A stretch of 64,000 nucleotides of DNA, taken from Chloroflexota bacterium. GTDB taxonomy: Bacteria; Chloroflexota; Dehalococcoidia; JACPQD01. Below are positions 23,724 through 33,315 of the stretch, piece by piece. Within the stretch, counting starts at the first letter, position 1, and the number at the start of each line of letters is the position of its first letter. Below the pieces are notes generated by a model, which was not told the origin of the DNA, made no database searches, and saw only the letters and a list, made by a program, of their open reading frames with translations. A program made the position numbers and the translations under genes. Where the stretch lies: contig JACPQD010000036.1 in assembly GCA_016190665.1 (NCBI GenBank), positions 1-64,000 on the forward strand, read 5' to 3'.

Positions 23724-24047
23724 CTATTTCGCTTCTTTGGCAATAACCTCTTCGACCCACTTCATGGCCGCAATCATCGTCGGGAATCCGGCGGTGGTGA
23801 AAGCTAACAGGACAGCGTGGCGTAGCTCATCGGGCGTGATGCCCTCGGCCAAGGCGCGGCGGGCATGGGACCTCACTCCTCCATCGGAGCTCAAGCCAAT
23901 AGTTATGCCCAGCTTAATCAGGCGACGCGTCTTGGCGTCAAGCGGCCCAGCATTATGGCATTTCAGGGCAAGGTCATCGTAGGCTTTGCATATCTCGGGG
24001 TGCTGGTGACGAAAATCCTTGAAGATCTCAGGCAGATAGGCGGGCAT
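23724..24047 (-). CDS. Carboxymuconolactone decarboxylase family protein (YurZ-like)
   Basis: A 107-residue AhpD/CMD-fold protein: LDAKTRRLIKLGITIGLSSDGGVRSHARRALAEGITPDELRHAVLLAFTTAGFPTMIAAMKWVEE. The CxxC redox motif of AhpD is absent and GGVRSH stands in its place, as in the YurZ-like branch. It is therefore probably not a peroxidase. Start ATG 24047 has AGGAGG upstream. It is 44 bp upstream of the DUF4242-like gene in the same direction. Specific function unknown. Confidence 0.88.
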   Translation of the reverse strand: MPAYLPEIFKDFRHQHPEICKAYDDLALKCHNAGPLDAKTRRLIKLGITIGLSSDGGVRSHARRALAEGITPDELRHAVLLAFTTAGFPTMIAAMKWVEEVIAKEAK

Positions 24048-24079
24048 GGTGTACCTCCTGTAGCTCTGGTCTGGCTATC

Positions 24080-25606
24080 CTACATGCGGCTCCTGGGCCG
24101 ATACTGAAGGGCCTCCGCCAGATGGCTAGGGCAAATAATCGTCGGGGCGGCTGCCAGATCGGCGATGGTGCGGGCTACCTTGAGAATGCGGTGGAAACCA
24201 CGGGCGGAGAGCTGAAGCTGGTTCATGGCGGCGCGCAGCAAGCTTCGGGCGGCTTCGTCCACCTGGCAAAACTGGCGCACTTCAATAGCCGTCATTTCCG
24301 CGTTACAGGTGAGCCTGGTGCCAGCGAAGCGGGCGAGCTGGATATCCCGTGCCGCCTCCACCCTCTCACGTATCTTCGCCGAAGGCTCGCCCAGCCGGTC
24401 GTCGGAGAGCTTCTCATACTCAACACGCGGCACCTCGACAAAGATGTCCATCCGGTCCATCAGGGGGCCAGAAATGCGCTTCTGATAACGGGAGACCATC
24501 ATGGAAGAGCAACTGCAGGGCTTCACCGGGTCGCCGAAAAACCCGCAGGGACATGGGTTCATCGCTCCCACCAGCATGAAGTTGGCGGGGAAGGTGACGG
24601 AGCCCTGGGCGCGGCTTATCGTCACCATCTTGTCTTCCATCGGCTGCCGCAGCACCTCCAGTCCCGCCTGTCCGAACTCGGGGAACTCGTCGAGAAAAAG
24701 GACGCCACGATGGCTCAAGCTTATTTCCCCGGGCCGCGGCATCTTACCGCCGCCCACCAGACCGGCGCTGGAGATGGTGTAGTGCGGCGACCGGAAGGGG
24801 CGGGTGGTTATGAGCGGGGTGTCCGATGGAAGCAGGCCGCTGACGCTGTAAATCTTGGTCACTTCCAGGGCCTCTTCCGAGGTCATGGAGGGCAGTATGG
24901 TAGGCAGGGAGCGCGCCAGCATCGTCTTGCCGCTCCCCGGCGGCCCGCTCATGAGGAGGTTATGGCCGCCCGCGGCCGTCACCTCCATGGCCCGTTTCAC
25001 GTGCTCCTGACCCTTGATGTGCGCCATGTCGATTCCGAAGCTTTCGCTGCGCTCCCAGAGATCGGCGCGCCTCTGAGATACATGGGGAGGTATGCAGATG
25101 TCGCCGCGCAGATGGCCCACCAGCTCAGACAGGGAGGAAACCGGGATGACCTTAACATCGTCGACCAGAGACGCCTCCTCAGCATCTACGGCGGGAACGA
25201 AGACGGTGGAGATGCCCTTGTCCCGGGCCACCGCCACCATGGGCAGGATGCCGTTGGTGTGGCGCAGGCTGCCGTCCATAGACAGCTCCCCCAGGAACAG
25301 CATGCCGGAGGTGTCAGCGGTGAGCTGCTCGGAGCTGAGGATGATAGCCAGGGCTATCGGCAAGTCATAGGCCGGGCCCGCCTTCCTCAAGTCGCCCGGC
25401 GCGAGGTTGGCGGCTACCCGTCTCATGGGGAAGTAGCAGCCCGAATGGCGAATGGCGGCGCGGACGCGCTCCCGCGCCTCCTGGACCGCCGCATCGGGGA
25501 GGCCCACGACGTGGAAGTTAGGCAGCCCCGGGGATATGTCCGCTTCTACCTCAACTATCGCCCCCTCGAGCCCCACCACAGCGCACGTCAAGGCTTTAGC
25601 TAGCAT
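24080..25606 (-). CDS. comM: YifB/ComM family Mg-chelatase-like AAA ATPase
   Basis: A 508-residue protein with the N-terminal ChlI/Lon-like domain (LTCAVVGLEGAIVEVEADISPGLPNFHVVGLPDAAVQE), then the AAA module with Walker A GPPGSGKTMLA near residue 225 and Walker B GVLFLDEFPEF near 305. NPCPCGFFG follows with its cysteines, and a C-terminal domain. In naturally competent bacteria ComM is a helicase that extends branch migration during transformation; the role here is assumed by homology. I start at ATG 25606 because the family begins at MLAKALT; an in-frame start at 25642 would add 12 residues. A palindrome at 25641-25657 lies just upstream. Confidence 0.93.
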   Translation of the reverse strand: MLAKALTCAVVGLEGAIVEVEADISPGLPNFHVVGLPDAAVQEARERVRAAIRHSGCYFPMRRVAANLAPGDLRKAGPAYDLPIALAIILSSEQLTADTSGMLFLGELSMDGSLRHTNGILPMVAVARDKGISTVFVPAVDAEEASLVDDVKVIPVSSLSELVGHLRGDICIPPHVSQRRADLWERSESFGIDMAHIKGQEHVKRAMEVTAAGGHNLLMSGPPGSGKTMLARSLPTILPSMTSEEALEVTKIYSVSGLLPSDTPLITTRPFRSPHYTISSAGLVGGGKMPRPGEISLSHRGVLFLDEFPEFGQAGLEVLRQPMEDKMVTISRAQGSVTFPANFMLVGAMNPCPCGFFGDPVKPCSCSSMMVSRYQKRISGPLMDRMDIFVEVPRVEYEKLSDDRLGEPSAKIRERVEAARDIQLARFAGTRLTCNAEMTAIEVRQFCQVDEAARSLLRAAMNQLQLSARGFHRILKVARTIADLAAAPTIICPSHLAEALQYRPRSRM

Positions 25607-25640
25607 CCCTATGTCCTCCGCGGCGAAATAGAGGAACCGC

Positions 25641-25657
25641 ACTCAGTTGAACTGAGT
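25641..25657. promoter_or_regulatory. Palindrome ACTCAGTT-G-AACTGAGT upstream of comM
   Basis: A perfect 17-bp palindrome with a single central base, 35 bp upstream of the comM start. Size and symmetry fit an operator for a dimeric regulator. No promoter box could be assigned with confidence beside it. Confidence 0.4.
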
Positions 25658-25748
25658 TTAGCATAGATACCGCTTACTTGTAAACGCGGGGAGATCATCA
25701 GGGGGCATGCACTATGCACGTGTAGGGTAACCTTGCCCCGCAACTCTA

Positions 25749-25777
25749 TTGACAGCTTCTGATTACTGGAGTATTCT
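25749..25777 (+). promoter_or_regulatory. Sigma-70 promoter of the amidohydrolase gene
   Basis: TTGACA (25749-25754), 17-bp spacer and TATTCT (25772-25777). The transcript would have a ~95-nt leader before ATG 25878. Confidence 0.65.
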
Positions 25778-25877
25778 CATCCCAGGGCTGGAAAGGGACG
25801 TTGCTGAATGGAAGCCCGCGCCATGAGGCGTCCGAATCGTGGACGCAAAGGGAATTTTGGAATTAGGGGGTAGTGCT

Positions 25878-26684
25878 ATGTTCATCGTCGACACGCACGT
25901 GCATGCGTCAAGCATCTGGTTCGAACCCGTAGAGACCCTGCTCTACGAGATGAACGCCAACGGCGTAGGGAAGGCTCTGCTGGTGCAGTTCCGCGGCAAT
26001 TATCACAACGATTATCTCTTCGAGTGCATCCAGCGCTATCCAGGCCGGTTCGCCGCATGCGTTGCAATCGATACGGCGGCGGATGACGCTCCCTCCAAAC
26101 TTGATGACTGGGCAAGAAAGGGCGCCGCCGCTGTGCGAATGTGGATCGCTCCAGGCTCAACCAAGTCGTCTCTGCCAGTGTGGCGCAAAGCCGGAGAACT
26201 CGGCCTCGCGGTTTCTGTGCTGGGAACTGAAGAGGAGTTGGCATCTGATGAATTCAGACACGTTGTGGAGATGTTCCCCCACACCAGAATTGTGATTGAA
26301 CATTACGGCCACCACGGGCAGTCTGGCGCAGGAGAGCAGCCACCCTACGATCTTTATCGCCGGGTTCTGTCCTTAGCAGACTACCCCAGCACCTATATGA
26401 AACTGGGCGGCCTGGGAGAACTATGCGATCGGCCAAAGACATTTCCCCAACATGACCCATTTTCGGATATTCCTCCCTTTGCGAAAATGGCAGTAGACGC
26501 GTTCGGGCCACGGCGTCTGATGTTCGGGAGCGATTTCCCCCCGGTTGCCCATCGCGAAGGGTACCGAAATGCGCTCATGGGTCTGATGGACCACCTGTCG
26601 TACCTCAAACAAGAGGATCTCCAATGGATCTTCGGCCAGACCGCTTTGCAGGTCTGGCGCTTCCCCAAGGAGCAGGCGCCGTGA
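25878..26684 (+). CDS. Amidohydrolase family protein (amidohydrolase_2, TIM barrel)
   Basis: A 268-residue metal-dependent hydrolase of the amidohydrolase-2 type. MFIVDTHVHASS supplies the HxH metal motif (residues 7-9), FAACVAIDT and AAAVRMWIAPGS lie mid-protein, IVIEHYGHHG is near residue 140 and RLMFGSDFPPVAHRE near 225 gives the conserved aspartate. Such enzymes hydrolyse or decarboxylate small carboxylic or aromatic substrates. ATG 25878 follows a GGGGGTA-type site. It is 141 bp upstream of a dienelactone hydrolase-family gene, which hints at a shared degradation route. Confidence 0.88.
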   Translation: MFIVDTHVHASSIWFEPVETLLYEMNANGVGKALLVQFRGNYHNDYLFECIQRYPGRFAACVAIDTAADDAPSKLDDWARKGAAAVRMWIAPGSTKSSLPVWRKAGELGLAVSVLGTEEELASDEFRHVVEMFPHTRIVIEHYGHHGQSGAGEQPPYDLYRRVLSLADYPSTYMKLGGLGELCDRPKTFPQHDPFSDIPPFAKMAVDAFGPRRLMFGSDFPPVAHREGYRNALMGLMDHLSYLKQEDLQWIFGQTALQVWRFPKEQAP

Positions 26685-26825
26685 CGGGGGCCGGACAATT
26701 CCACCATGAGGGCGGCGGTCGATGAGGAACGGACTGGGGAGGTCCTCTTCAGCGAAGCGCTCACCTTGGATTTGGGAAACCTCAGCGTGGCATAGCAACT
26801 CAGAAGAAAAGGAGGATAAGTCGCC

Positions 26826-27569
26826 ATGTATGAAGGGATGATTGCCGAGTCTATCCATCTTCGAGGGCACAACGAACAGGAAATTGGTGGCTACCTTGCC
26901 CGACCTCTGGGACCGGGGCCTTACGGCGGCGTCGTTGTCATCCACCACGCGCCGGGCTTTGACGAAGCAACTAAGGAAATCACCCGCAAGCTCGCGGCCC
27001 GAGGCTACTTAGCGCTCTGCCCCAATCTGCATTACCGCGAAAACCCGGACGATCCCGAGGCCGCCGCTAATGCTGTGCGCGCCGCGGGAGGGGTCCCCGA
27101 TGAACGCTGTGTTGGTGATGTTGAGGGAGCCATATGGTACTTGCGCTCTTTGCTTTCGTGCAACGGCAAGATCGGCGTCATTGGCTACTGTTCGGGTGGA
27201 AGGCAGGTATACCTGGCTGCCTGCTCCGTACCCGGCCTTAGCGCCGCGGTTGACTGCTATGGCGGAGGAGTGGTAGTGCCGCCTGAGCGTTTGAGTCCAC
27301 GCCAGCCGGTTCAGCCCCTTGATATGACTCGCAACCTGGCCTGCCCACTCTTGGGGCTGTTTGGCGCCGAGGACCGCAATCCGTCGCCCGAGGATGTTGC
27401 GCGTACGGAAGAAGAACTGAAACGTTTCGGCAAGACATACTACTTCCATACCTACCAGAACGCGGGACACGGCTTTTTCGCCGTCGATCGACCCTCCTAC
27501 CGGCAGGAGGCTGCCGTTGAAGGGTGGGTGCTCGTGTTTGAGTGGTTCGACAAGTATTTGCAGACATAA
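26826..27569 (+). CDS. Dienelactone hydrolase family protein
   Basis: A 247-residue alpha/beta hydrolase. PYGGVVVIHHAPGFDEATKEITRKLAARGYLALCPNLHYR near residues 30-70 is the family core, the nucleophile motif is IGYCSGGRQ near 120 (GxCxGG, Cys nucleophile), the acidic residue lies in LLGLFGAEDRN near 180 and the catalytic histidine in NAGHGFF near 216. AAGGAGG precedes ATG 26826. Family members open lactone rings in aromatic degradation, but many act on other esters. Confidence 0.92.
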   Translation: MYEGMIAESIHLRGHNEQEIGGYLARPLGPGPYGGVVVIHHAPGFDEATKEITRKLAARGYLALCPNLHYRENPDDPEAAANAVRAAGGVPDERCVGDVEGAIWYLRSLLSCNGKIGVIGYCSGGRQVYLAACSVPGLSAAVDCYGGGVVVPPERLSPRQPVQPLDMTRNLACPLLGLFGAEDRNPSPEDVARTEEELKRFGKTYYFHTYQNAGHGFFAVDRPSYRQEAAVEGWVLVFEWFDKYLQT

Positions 27570-27586
27570 CCACGGATTGGGCCGAC

Positions 27587-27904
27587 ATGAAGATAAGGGT
27601 TCTTGACTGCACAACATTGAATACACTGAACAATAGCAGTATCCGGGTTGGTCGGAGTCAGAATCTGCGTCCAGACCGGCTGGCGGGCAAACCGCAGGAC
27701 CGCTATTGGATAAATCACTGCGAGACCCGAGAGTGGAATGGGGAGCAAGAAGTGCGCATGTGTGTCGTCTTGAGGCGGTACACAGGTCAGACGGCCTGGC
27801 TGGATGTGTCCTTCGATGAGTTCGCGGCCATCCCGGAGATCGACGTGTCTGAGGACGAGTGGGAAGTGGCTATGTGTGCGGGAACACCTCCTCACGCGCC
27901 GTAG
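27587..27904 (+). CDS. Hypothetical protein
   Basis: A 105-residue frame beginning MKIRVLDCTTLNTLNNSS, with CETREWNGEQEVRMCVVLRRYTGQTAWLDVSFDEFAAIPEIDV. Six cysteines or histidines are scattered without a clear metal motif. I do not recognise a family. It follows the hydrolase by 17 bp in the same direction. No strong Shine-Dalgarno is seen at ATG 27587, so both the start and the gene are uncertain. Confidence 0.4.
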   Translation: MKIRVLDCTTLNTLNNSSIRVGRSQNLRPDRLAGKPQDRYWINHCETREWNGEQEVRMCVVLRRYTGQTAWLDVSFDEFAAIPEIDVSEDEWEVAMCAGTPPHAP

Positions 27905-27969
27905 GGTCGCCAGCAGGCAGCGGGAGGCTGCCGGATACATGAAAGGACATGGCCTGCGCCCTTGAGAGT

Positions 27970-28131
27970 AGTCACCGCAGAGACACAGAGTGCGCAGAGG
28001 CTGAGAAGTGAGTGAAGAGAAATGAGAAGAGAGAACGGGACGGTGATCATAGAGAGGGAGAGACTTCTCTTACTTCTCAGTGCTCACCCCTCTTCCCTCT
28101 TTCCTCCGAACCCTCTGCGCCTCTGCGGTGA
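27970..28131. repeat. Inverted CACCGCAGAGACACAGAG word repeat
   Basis: CACCGCAGAGACACAGAG-type words at 27974-27999 face CTCTGCGCCTCTGCGGTGAA at 28112-28131, with AGAAGTGAG / CTTCTCAGTGCTCAC words inside. It covers the gap after the hypothetical gene and runs into the 3' end of the decayed gene at 28077. Confidence 0.6.
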
Positions 28132-28507
28132 ATGTCCTTCAAATTGGTAGGGATATCTTGCTCTGGATCGTCGGCAAGCCGCTGACGGAAGTAGCCGGCA
28201 GGATCTTCCAGTTTCCTGGCTATGGTCAACTCTATCTCGCCCGTGGAATTTCTCAGGGCAGTCATATCAAACATGACGCCCTGCCAGCCGGGAATCCGCG
28301 GGCTTGTCATCAGAGTCAGCCCCGTGCCTGACGAAAGCAGTGCCACGTCCACTGTGGAGATATCGAGGGCAAGCAGACCATCGCCTCGCTCGCCAGCCGA
28401 CTCTCCAGAAAGGTCAAGAGCGTGCGAGCCGAAAGCCGAGGCAGCGATTGCCGCCCCACCCCCAATGTGAGCTTAATAGCTTCGCGCCGTGAGATGAGCC
28501 TTTTCAT
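28077..28507 (-). pseudogene. Frameshifted exported protein with twin-arginine-like signal
   Basis: Two overlapping frames join into one protein. The first starts at ATG 28507 with MKRLISRREAIKLTLGVG. After a one-base shift in the C-run at about 28452-28463 (C4-A-C5) the second continues AAIAASAFGSHALDLSG, then GLLALDISTVDVALLSSGTGLTLM and on to TGA 28077. The joined N-terminus is a credible Tat-type signal (RRE, then a hydrophobic stretch). Homology of the mature part was not recognised. The C-terminus runs into a word repeat. It is either a pseudogene or a sequencing error in a homopolymer. Confidence 0.6.
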
Positions 28508-28898
28508 GTCATCTCCTCCCTGTGGCTGGAATCTGTACACACCCAACACGCCTTTGATGGGACTCCGTCCATTCTCCCCTTCTTCATCTTATACTATTTG
28601 CACTATCCGTCAAGGCTGTGGGGCGCCAACATTCCATCCGTGCCTGGGACGTTGACATACCGAGCCGGCCTGGCCACAATTGAAGGGACCTTTCCTCATA
28701 GAGGTCGTCCCTTGCTCACCTGCTTTTTCGTGGTCCGGTGGATAGCGTGGGTTGGCAATTTTGCCGCAAGTGCCAAGTGGCACGGATGGGACGAACGCCG
28801 ATATGACACTATGGGTGAATAGTGTGCCGCGCGATTTCGATCCTTCTCCCGGCGTACCAACTCCCCCTTCTTTAACCTGGACTCTGGACTTCCTCGAC

Positions 28899-28926
28899 TT
28901 GACGTTTCCTAAAACAGGAGTAAAAT
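28899..28926 (+). promoter_or_regulatory. Promoter and mini-ORF leader of the methylase-helicase operon
   Basis: TTGACG (28899-28904), 16-bp spacer and TAAAAT (28921-28926). Downstream, ATG 28938 opens an eight-codon reading frame (MRPVVSPL) whose stop TAA (28962-28964) overlaps the AAGGAGG of the methylase gene (28963-28969). That arrangement could couple their translation. The rest of 28508-28898 holds no recognisable gene. Confidence 0.55.
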
Positions 28927-28947
28927 AGTTCTGGCTTATGCGCCCAG

Positions 28948-31900
28948 TTGTGTCGCCGCTCTAAGGAGGAAAAGAGGATCACATCAATCCTTCAGCATCT
29001 CCGCTCCCTCGATAGCTACGACAGCTTACTGGCTCTCTTCGACGCCCTCGGATTCACCTATAGCGGGGAGCCCCGTTCTACTGCCGATTGGCCATCCGCC
29101 ATCCGGGACGCGGTATCCGAGTTCCGCCTCGCGGGGCGCCACGGAACGTTCGGTATTCTCTATCTGGAGATACCGGAGCAGCGGATGCTCGGGTGGGAAC
29201 GCCAGATCGTCTCCCGGGCCCTGAACACTGAGCCGCACAGCCTTTTCGTATTCACCAACAGCCAGCACCGACTTTGGCATTTCGTCCATGTGCGCTACGA
29301 CGAGCGGACGGAGCAGCGCAGACAACTCAGGCGCTTCGTCGTCGATTTGCGCGAGCCGGGGGCCGCCAAACGCCTGAGGACAACCGCCGAGCGGCTTTCC
29401 CGACTTGCCATCGCGCCCGGAGAGCGCCTCTCGGCTTTGGAGCTGCAGAAGCGCTGCGACGACGCTTTCCGGGTCAGTGAAGTTACGAAGGACTTCCTCC
29501 GTTCTTTTGTGCACATAGTAGACGATCTCACCAAGTCACTCCGCAAGAACAATCCGTCTTTGCTGGCTACAGACGCCGATGCGCTCCGTCAGGCCCAATT
29601 ACTCACCGACAGGTTGGTTTTCCTCTACTTCGTACAGAAGAAGGGCTGGCTGAACGACGAAAGGGATTATCTTTACAAACGCTTCTGCGCATGTTATCAG
29701 AGCAAGGCCACCGAGGATACCTATTACCGGGAACGCTTGCTGCCGCTGTTCCGATCCCTCTCGCACCAAAGCGCGCTGCGCCCGAGATCAGAGAATGGCA
29801 CAGAAGAGGCTCTGCCCTTCCTCAACGGCGGGCTTTTCGATCTGCCTTTGTCCTACGGCACGGCCAACCCCACGACCGATGAGCGTGTCCGCGTGCCTAA
29901 TGAGTCCCTCTATCCCGTCTTCGAGGACTTCCTGGAGCGGTACAACTTTACGACCACGGAAGATACCCCTCTTGATGTCGAGGTCGCCATCAATCCGGAG
30001 GTTATCGGCACCATCTTCGAGACCTTCGTCTTGACTTCGGAGAAGGAGCCGGAGACGAATGCTTCTGACCGCCGCAAGGCCACTGGCAGTTACTACACCC
30101 CTCGGTGCGTCGTGCACTTCATCTGCCGCGCCGCTTTTCGGCGCTACCTGGCCGAGCGGACGAGCGCGGATGAGGAAGTGTTAAGGCAACTGATCGAATA
30201 CGTGCCCGCCGAGCAAATGACCGGCCAGCAAGAAGTCCATCTGCGGGAGCTGCTATCTCCCGCGCAAGCCGAGGAAATCCGCAGCGCCGTTCTGCAAATG
30301 CGCGCCTGCGACCCTGCGGTCGGGTCGGGCGCGTTCCCTGTCGGCCTGCTTCAAGAGATGGTGAAACTCGTGACCCTCCTCGATCTGCGGATTCATGGGC
30401 GGTCTGCCATCGAGGGGAGGAACTATGCTTACGACCTGAAGAAGCGGATTATCGAGGAGTGTCTCTACGGGGTGGACATCCAGGAGCAGGCCATCCAGAT
30501 CTGCGAGCTGCGCCTCTGGCTCTCCCTGGTGGTGGATTATCAGACGGAGGAAAGTCTCCCCCTGCACGAACGCATTGCCCAGATTGAACCTCTGCCCAAC
30601 CTGACTTTCCGCGTCCGCGTGGGCGATTCACTGCTTGACCAGGTTTTTGGCCGGGACTGGGATGTTCAGACTTCACGGCACCATGACCTCATCGGCCAAA
30701 TTACTGAGGCCAAACGTCTCTACTACGCGTCGCGCTCGCCGGAGGGCAAACGGGATCTTGAGATGCAAATCCTCAGTCTTCAACTCCAACTGCTGGAGCG
30801 CCTATTGGAAGAGGAGCGACTGGTTACCGGCCACGACCTTCCCTTGCTTCAGGACTCGATTTCGAGCAAGCTGCGAAAGAAGCTGGAGGCCGTTAAGGAA
30901 CGACTGGAGGAGATAGACCAGCTTCTGCAGCGGTGCCGTGACGCCCGAAAACTGGCAGCGCAGCCGGTTCAGGACACCTGGGAGCACGCCAGGCGGTTCG
31001 ATGCGATCAGGAAGAATATTGGCGTGTCCTTCGTTTGGGCGCTCGACTTCGCCGAAGTATTCGATCCGGCGCGGCGCAATGGAGAGACGCGGCCGCCAGG
31101 TTTCGATGTTATCCTCGGCAATCCGCCCTTTGTCACTGCACGGAAGCCAGACGAGCGGGAGCGCTATCGACTGCGCTGGCCGACCAGTTGCTACAAGAAA
31201 TATCACATGCTGGCGCCCTTCATTGAGCTGGCGCTCTTGAAACTCCTCCGGCCTCAAGGTCAACTAGGCTACATCGTCTCTAACGCCTTCGCTACCCGGG
31301 ACTTCGGTAAACCGCTTGTGGAAGAGGTTCTTACCCGTGTGGAGCTGCTCAATGTGGTGGACTGCTCTGGGTTGATGTTCCCCGGCCATGGCACGCCAAC
31401 CTGTATACTGCTCGGCCGCGCCATCCCCGGGCACTCCTCCAAAGCCACTGCAGGGCGGCACTTCCTGCCAGGCGCGCCACGGACAGCCACCAAGCTGTGT
31501 GGCACAAAGCCAGGCATGGGCCAGCTGCGCGAGGAGGCCGAGGAGACGGAGCTATGGGCGGAGACTGAGGCTGGCTGGGAGACGCCGACATTCTCTGGCC
31601 AGCGGGTGGAGGTGACTGAATGGCCGGTTTCGGTCACGCGGTCTCATCCCTGGTGCTTGAATGCCAGCGGGACCGATTTGAAGGAGTGGATCGAGAAGGG
31701 GAGCAGCGTAACACTGGTTGAATTCTCGGGCTTCTCCATCAGCTATTCCACGGTGTCTGGGATGGACCCTATCTTTGTGCTCACCGAAGATTGCTGTCGG
31801 AGGATGCATCTCTCAGACGTGAGCATGCTCTTCGTGCGCGGCGAAGATGTGCGCGATTGGAGCATAATCCCATCTGGAGCTGCAGTTTTCCCATACTCCT

Positions 31901-33315
31901 CTGACGGCCGCGTCCTCGCAGAGGCGCAACTGAGCAGCAAAGCGCTTGAATATTTAGTTCACATGCGCCCCTGTCTGATTGACCGCCAAGGCATGTTGTT
32001 CCAGACAGGGCTTGCTGCAGGCGATCCTTGGTATCGCTACGAATATTACGATCATTCGAGAGGGGCGTGCCGAAGCCGCGTTGTCTGGGCGTTCATTGGC
32101 ACGCACGTCTCAGCAAGTCACGCTCCGTCGGACATTCAGACGAATCGAACCGTTAACAACTTCATTCCCAGAGAAGGGCCTGCCGAGCAGGTGTGGCCGC
32201 TGGCCCTCCTGAATTCGTCGGCGTCGCTCTTCTGGCTCAGGCAGGTATGCTTCTGTAGGCGCGAGAGCAGCAATCCAGAAGCCGACAATTATTATGAATT
32301 CAGCGGTGGCAAGGTTGAACAATTGCCAGTCCCCAAGGTCTTGACGGCAAACTCGGCGGTGAAGGCTCGCGCCGGCGGTCTTGGAGGGCGCTGCTCACAA
32401 CTTGGGTCCCTCGTACCGGGTCTGCATCCGCGCAAGCTGTTTGAGACGCCGGGAGAAGCATACACCGACTGGTATCGAGGCATTCGCGGGTACCAGGAGC
32501 CCCACAGTGGCCTGTACCTGGCATGGGAGACCGCCAATGACCTGAGAACGGCGTGGCAACTGGCCGTAGAGGAGATGCGGCGGTTGCGCTGCCAGATGGT
32601 TGCGCTGCAAGAGGAGATGGACTGGCTCATGTACGGAGCGTACGGGCTTCTGCCTCTGGACCATCCTGCTGTCAACCTCACCGGCTCCGAAGAGCCGCTG
32701 CCTTTTGACCGCTCGCTTCGGCCCTACCGTCTGGCCCAGAACGGCCAGTCGATACCCGAGACTTGGCCGGAAAACCAGAAGGCCCTCTGGGAGGCCCGGT
32801 TACAGGCAATCTCGGAGAACGAACACGTGGCCCAGGTAGAGCAACCGGCTTACAAGCGGCGTTGGGAGGAACCCTTCGGCGACAAGGACTTCCTCGCCGC
32901 CTATGAATGGTGGCTGCGCGACAAGGCGGAATGGCTGCTGGAACACCGCTACGATGGCGGGCCAGTGAATCTGGAAATGTGGGCCAAGGAGCTCTCCAGC
33001 GACGCGCGCGTCGCGGCAGCCTACAGGGTAGCTATGGAGATAGGGGGCTCCCTGCCTGACGCCATCTACAAACGTGAACTGCGCTGCGACTTCGCGACGC
33101 ATTTGAGGAGAGTCATTGAGGCAGAGACGGTGCCAGACCATCGCGGCACTTTCAAGAGCAAGCACGAGAAGCTTCGGGGAATCCACCCGGATAAGCACCT
33201 GCCCAACGGCGTGCCCAGAGAACGCTTCCGCTCTGTCACGGATAAGCCAGGCTGGTATGTCTGGGCGGGCAAAGACCTGTGGGGCGGTGTGGAAGGAGAT
33301 GTGTGGGATGCCTGA
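28948..33315 (+). CDS. Large Eco57I-type adenine DNA methylase (restriction-modification/defence)
   Basis: A protein of up to 1455 residues. It has a ~130-residue N-terminal domain (FGILYLEIPEQRMLGWERQI...LFVFTNSQHRLWHF), a long helical region, GSYYTPRCVVHF near residue 380, SAM-binding DPAVGSGAFP near 455 and catalytic GNPPF near 721, the Eco57I/TaqI class of N6-adenine methylases. A target-recognition and helical tail follows to the end. The start is uncertain: TTG 28948 has no Shine-Dalgarno, while AAGGAGG at 28963 is correctly spaced for ATC 28978. It overlaps the helicase gene by 8 bp, so both belong to one operon and presumably one phage-defence complex. It is not a classic type I or III set. 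Confidence 0.9.
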   Translation: MCRRSKEEKRITSILQHLRSLDSYDSLLALFDALGFTYSGEPRSTADWPSAIRDAVSEFRLAGRHGTFGILYLEIPEQRMLGWERQIVSRALNTEPHSLFVFTNSQHRLWHFVHVRYDERTEQRRQLRRFVVDLREPGAAKRLRTTAERLSRLAIAPGERLSALELQKRCDDAFRVSEVTKDFLRSFVHIVDDLTKSLRKNNPSLLATDADALRQAQLLTDRLVFLYFVQKKGWLNDERDYLYKRFCACYQSKATEDTYYRERLLPLFRSLSHQSALRPRSENGTEEALPFLNGGLFDLPLSYGTANPTTDERVRVPNESLYPVFEDFLERYNFTTTEDTPLDVEVAINPEVIGTIFETFVLTSEKEPETNASDRRKATGSYYTPRCVVHFICRAAFRRYLAERTSADEEVLRQLIEYVPAEQMTGQQEVHLRELLSPAQAEEIRSAVLQMRACDPAVGSGAFPVGLLQEMVKLVTLLDLRIHGRSAIEGRNYAYDLKKRIIEECLYGVDIQEQAIQICELRLWLSLVVDYQTEESLPLHERIAQIEPLPNLTFRVRVGDSLLDQVFGRDWDVQTSRHHDLIGQITEAKRLYYASRSPEGKRDLEMQILSLQLQLLERLLEEERLVTGHDLPLLQDSISSKLRKKLEAVKERLEEIDQLLQRCRDARKLAAQPVQDTWEHARRFDAIRKNIGVSFVWALDFAEVFDPARRNGETRPPGFDVILGNPPFVTARKPDERERYRLRWPTSCYKKYHMLAPFIELALLKLLRPQGQLGYIVSNAFATRDFGKPLVEEVLTRVELLNVVDCSGLMFPGHGTPTCILLGRAIPGHSSKATAGRHFLPGAPRTATKLCGTKPGMGQLREEAEETELWAETEAGWETPTFSGQRVEVTEWPVSVTRSHPWCLNASGTDLKEWIEKGSSVTLVEFSGFSISYSTVSGMDPIFVLTEDCCRRMHLSDVSMLFVRGEDVRDWSIIPSGAAVFPYSSDGRVLAEAQLSSKALEYLVHMRPCLIDRQGMLFQTGLAAGDPWYRYEYYDHSRGACRSRVVWAFIGTHVSASHAPSDIQTNRTVNNFIPREGPAEQVWPLALLNSSASLFWLRQVCFCRRESSNPEADNYYEFSGGKVEQLPVPKVLTANSAVKARAGGLGGRCSQLGSLVPGLHPRKLFETPGEAYTDWYRGIRGYQEPHSGLYLAWETANDLRTAWQLAVEEMRRLRCQMVALQEEMDWLMYGAYGLLPLDHPAVNLTGSEEPLPFDRSLRPYRLAQNGQSIPETWPENQKALWEARLQAISENEHVAQVEQPAYKRRWEEPFGDKDFLAAYEWWLRDKAEWLLEHRYDGGPVNLEMWAKELSSDARVAAAYRVAMEIGGSLPDAIYKRELRCDFATHLRRVIEAETVPDHRGTFKSKHEKLRGIHPDKHLPNGVPRERFRSVTDKPGWYVWAGKDLWGGVEGDVWDA

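Noticed and set aside
24122..25603. A 493-codon plus-strand frame opposite comM
   Set aside because: It is a shadow of the codon bias of comM; composition is His/Gly/Gln-rich without any family pattern.
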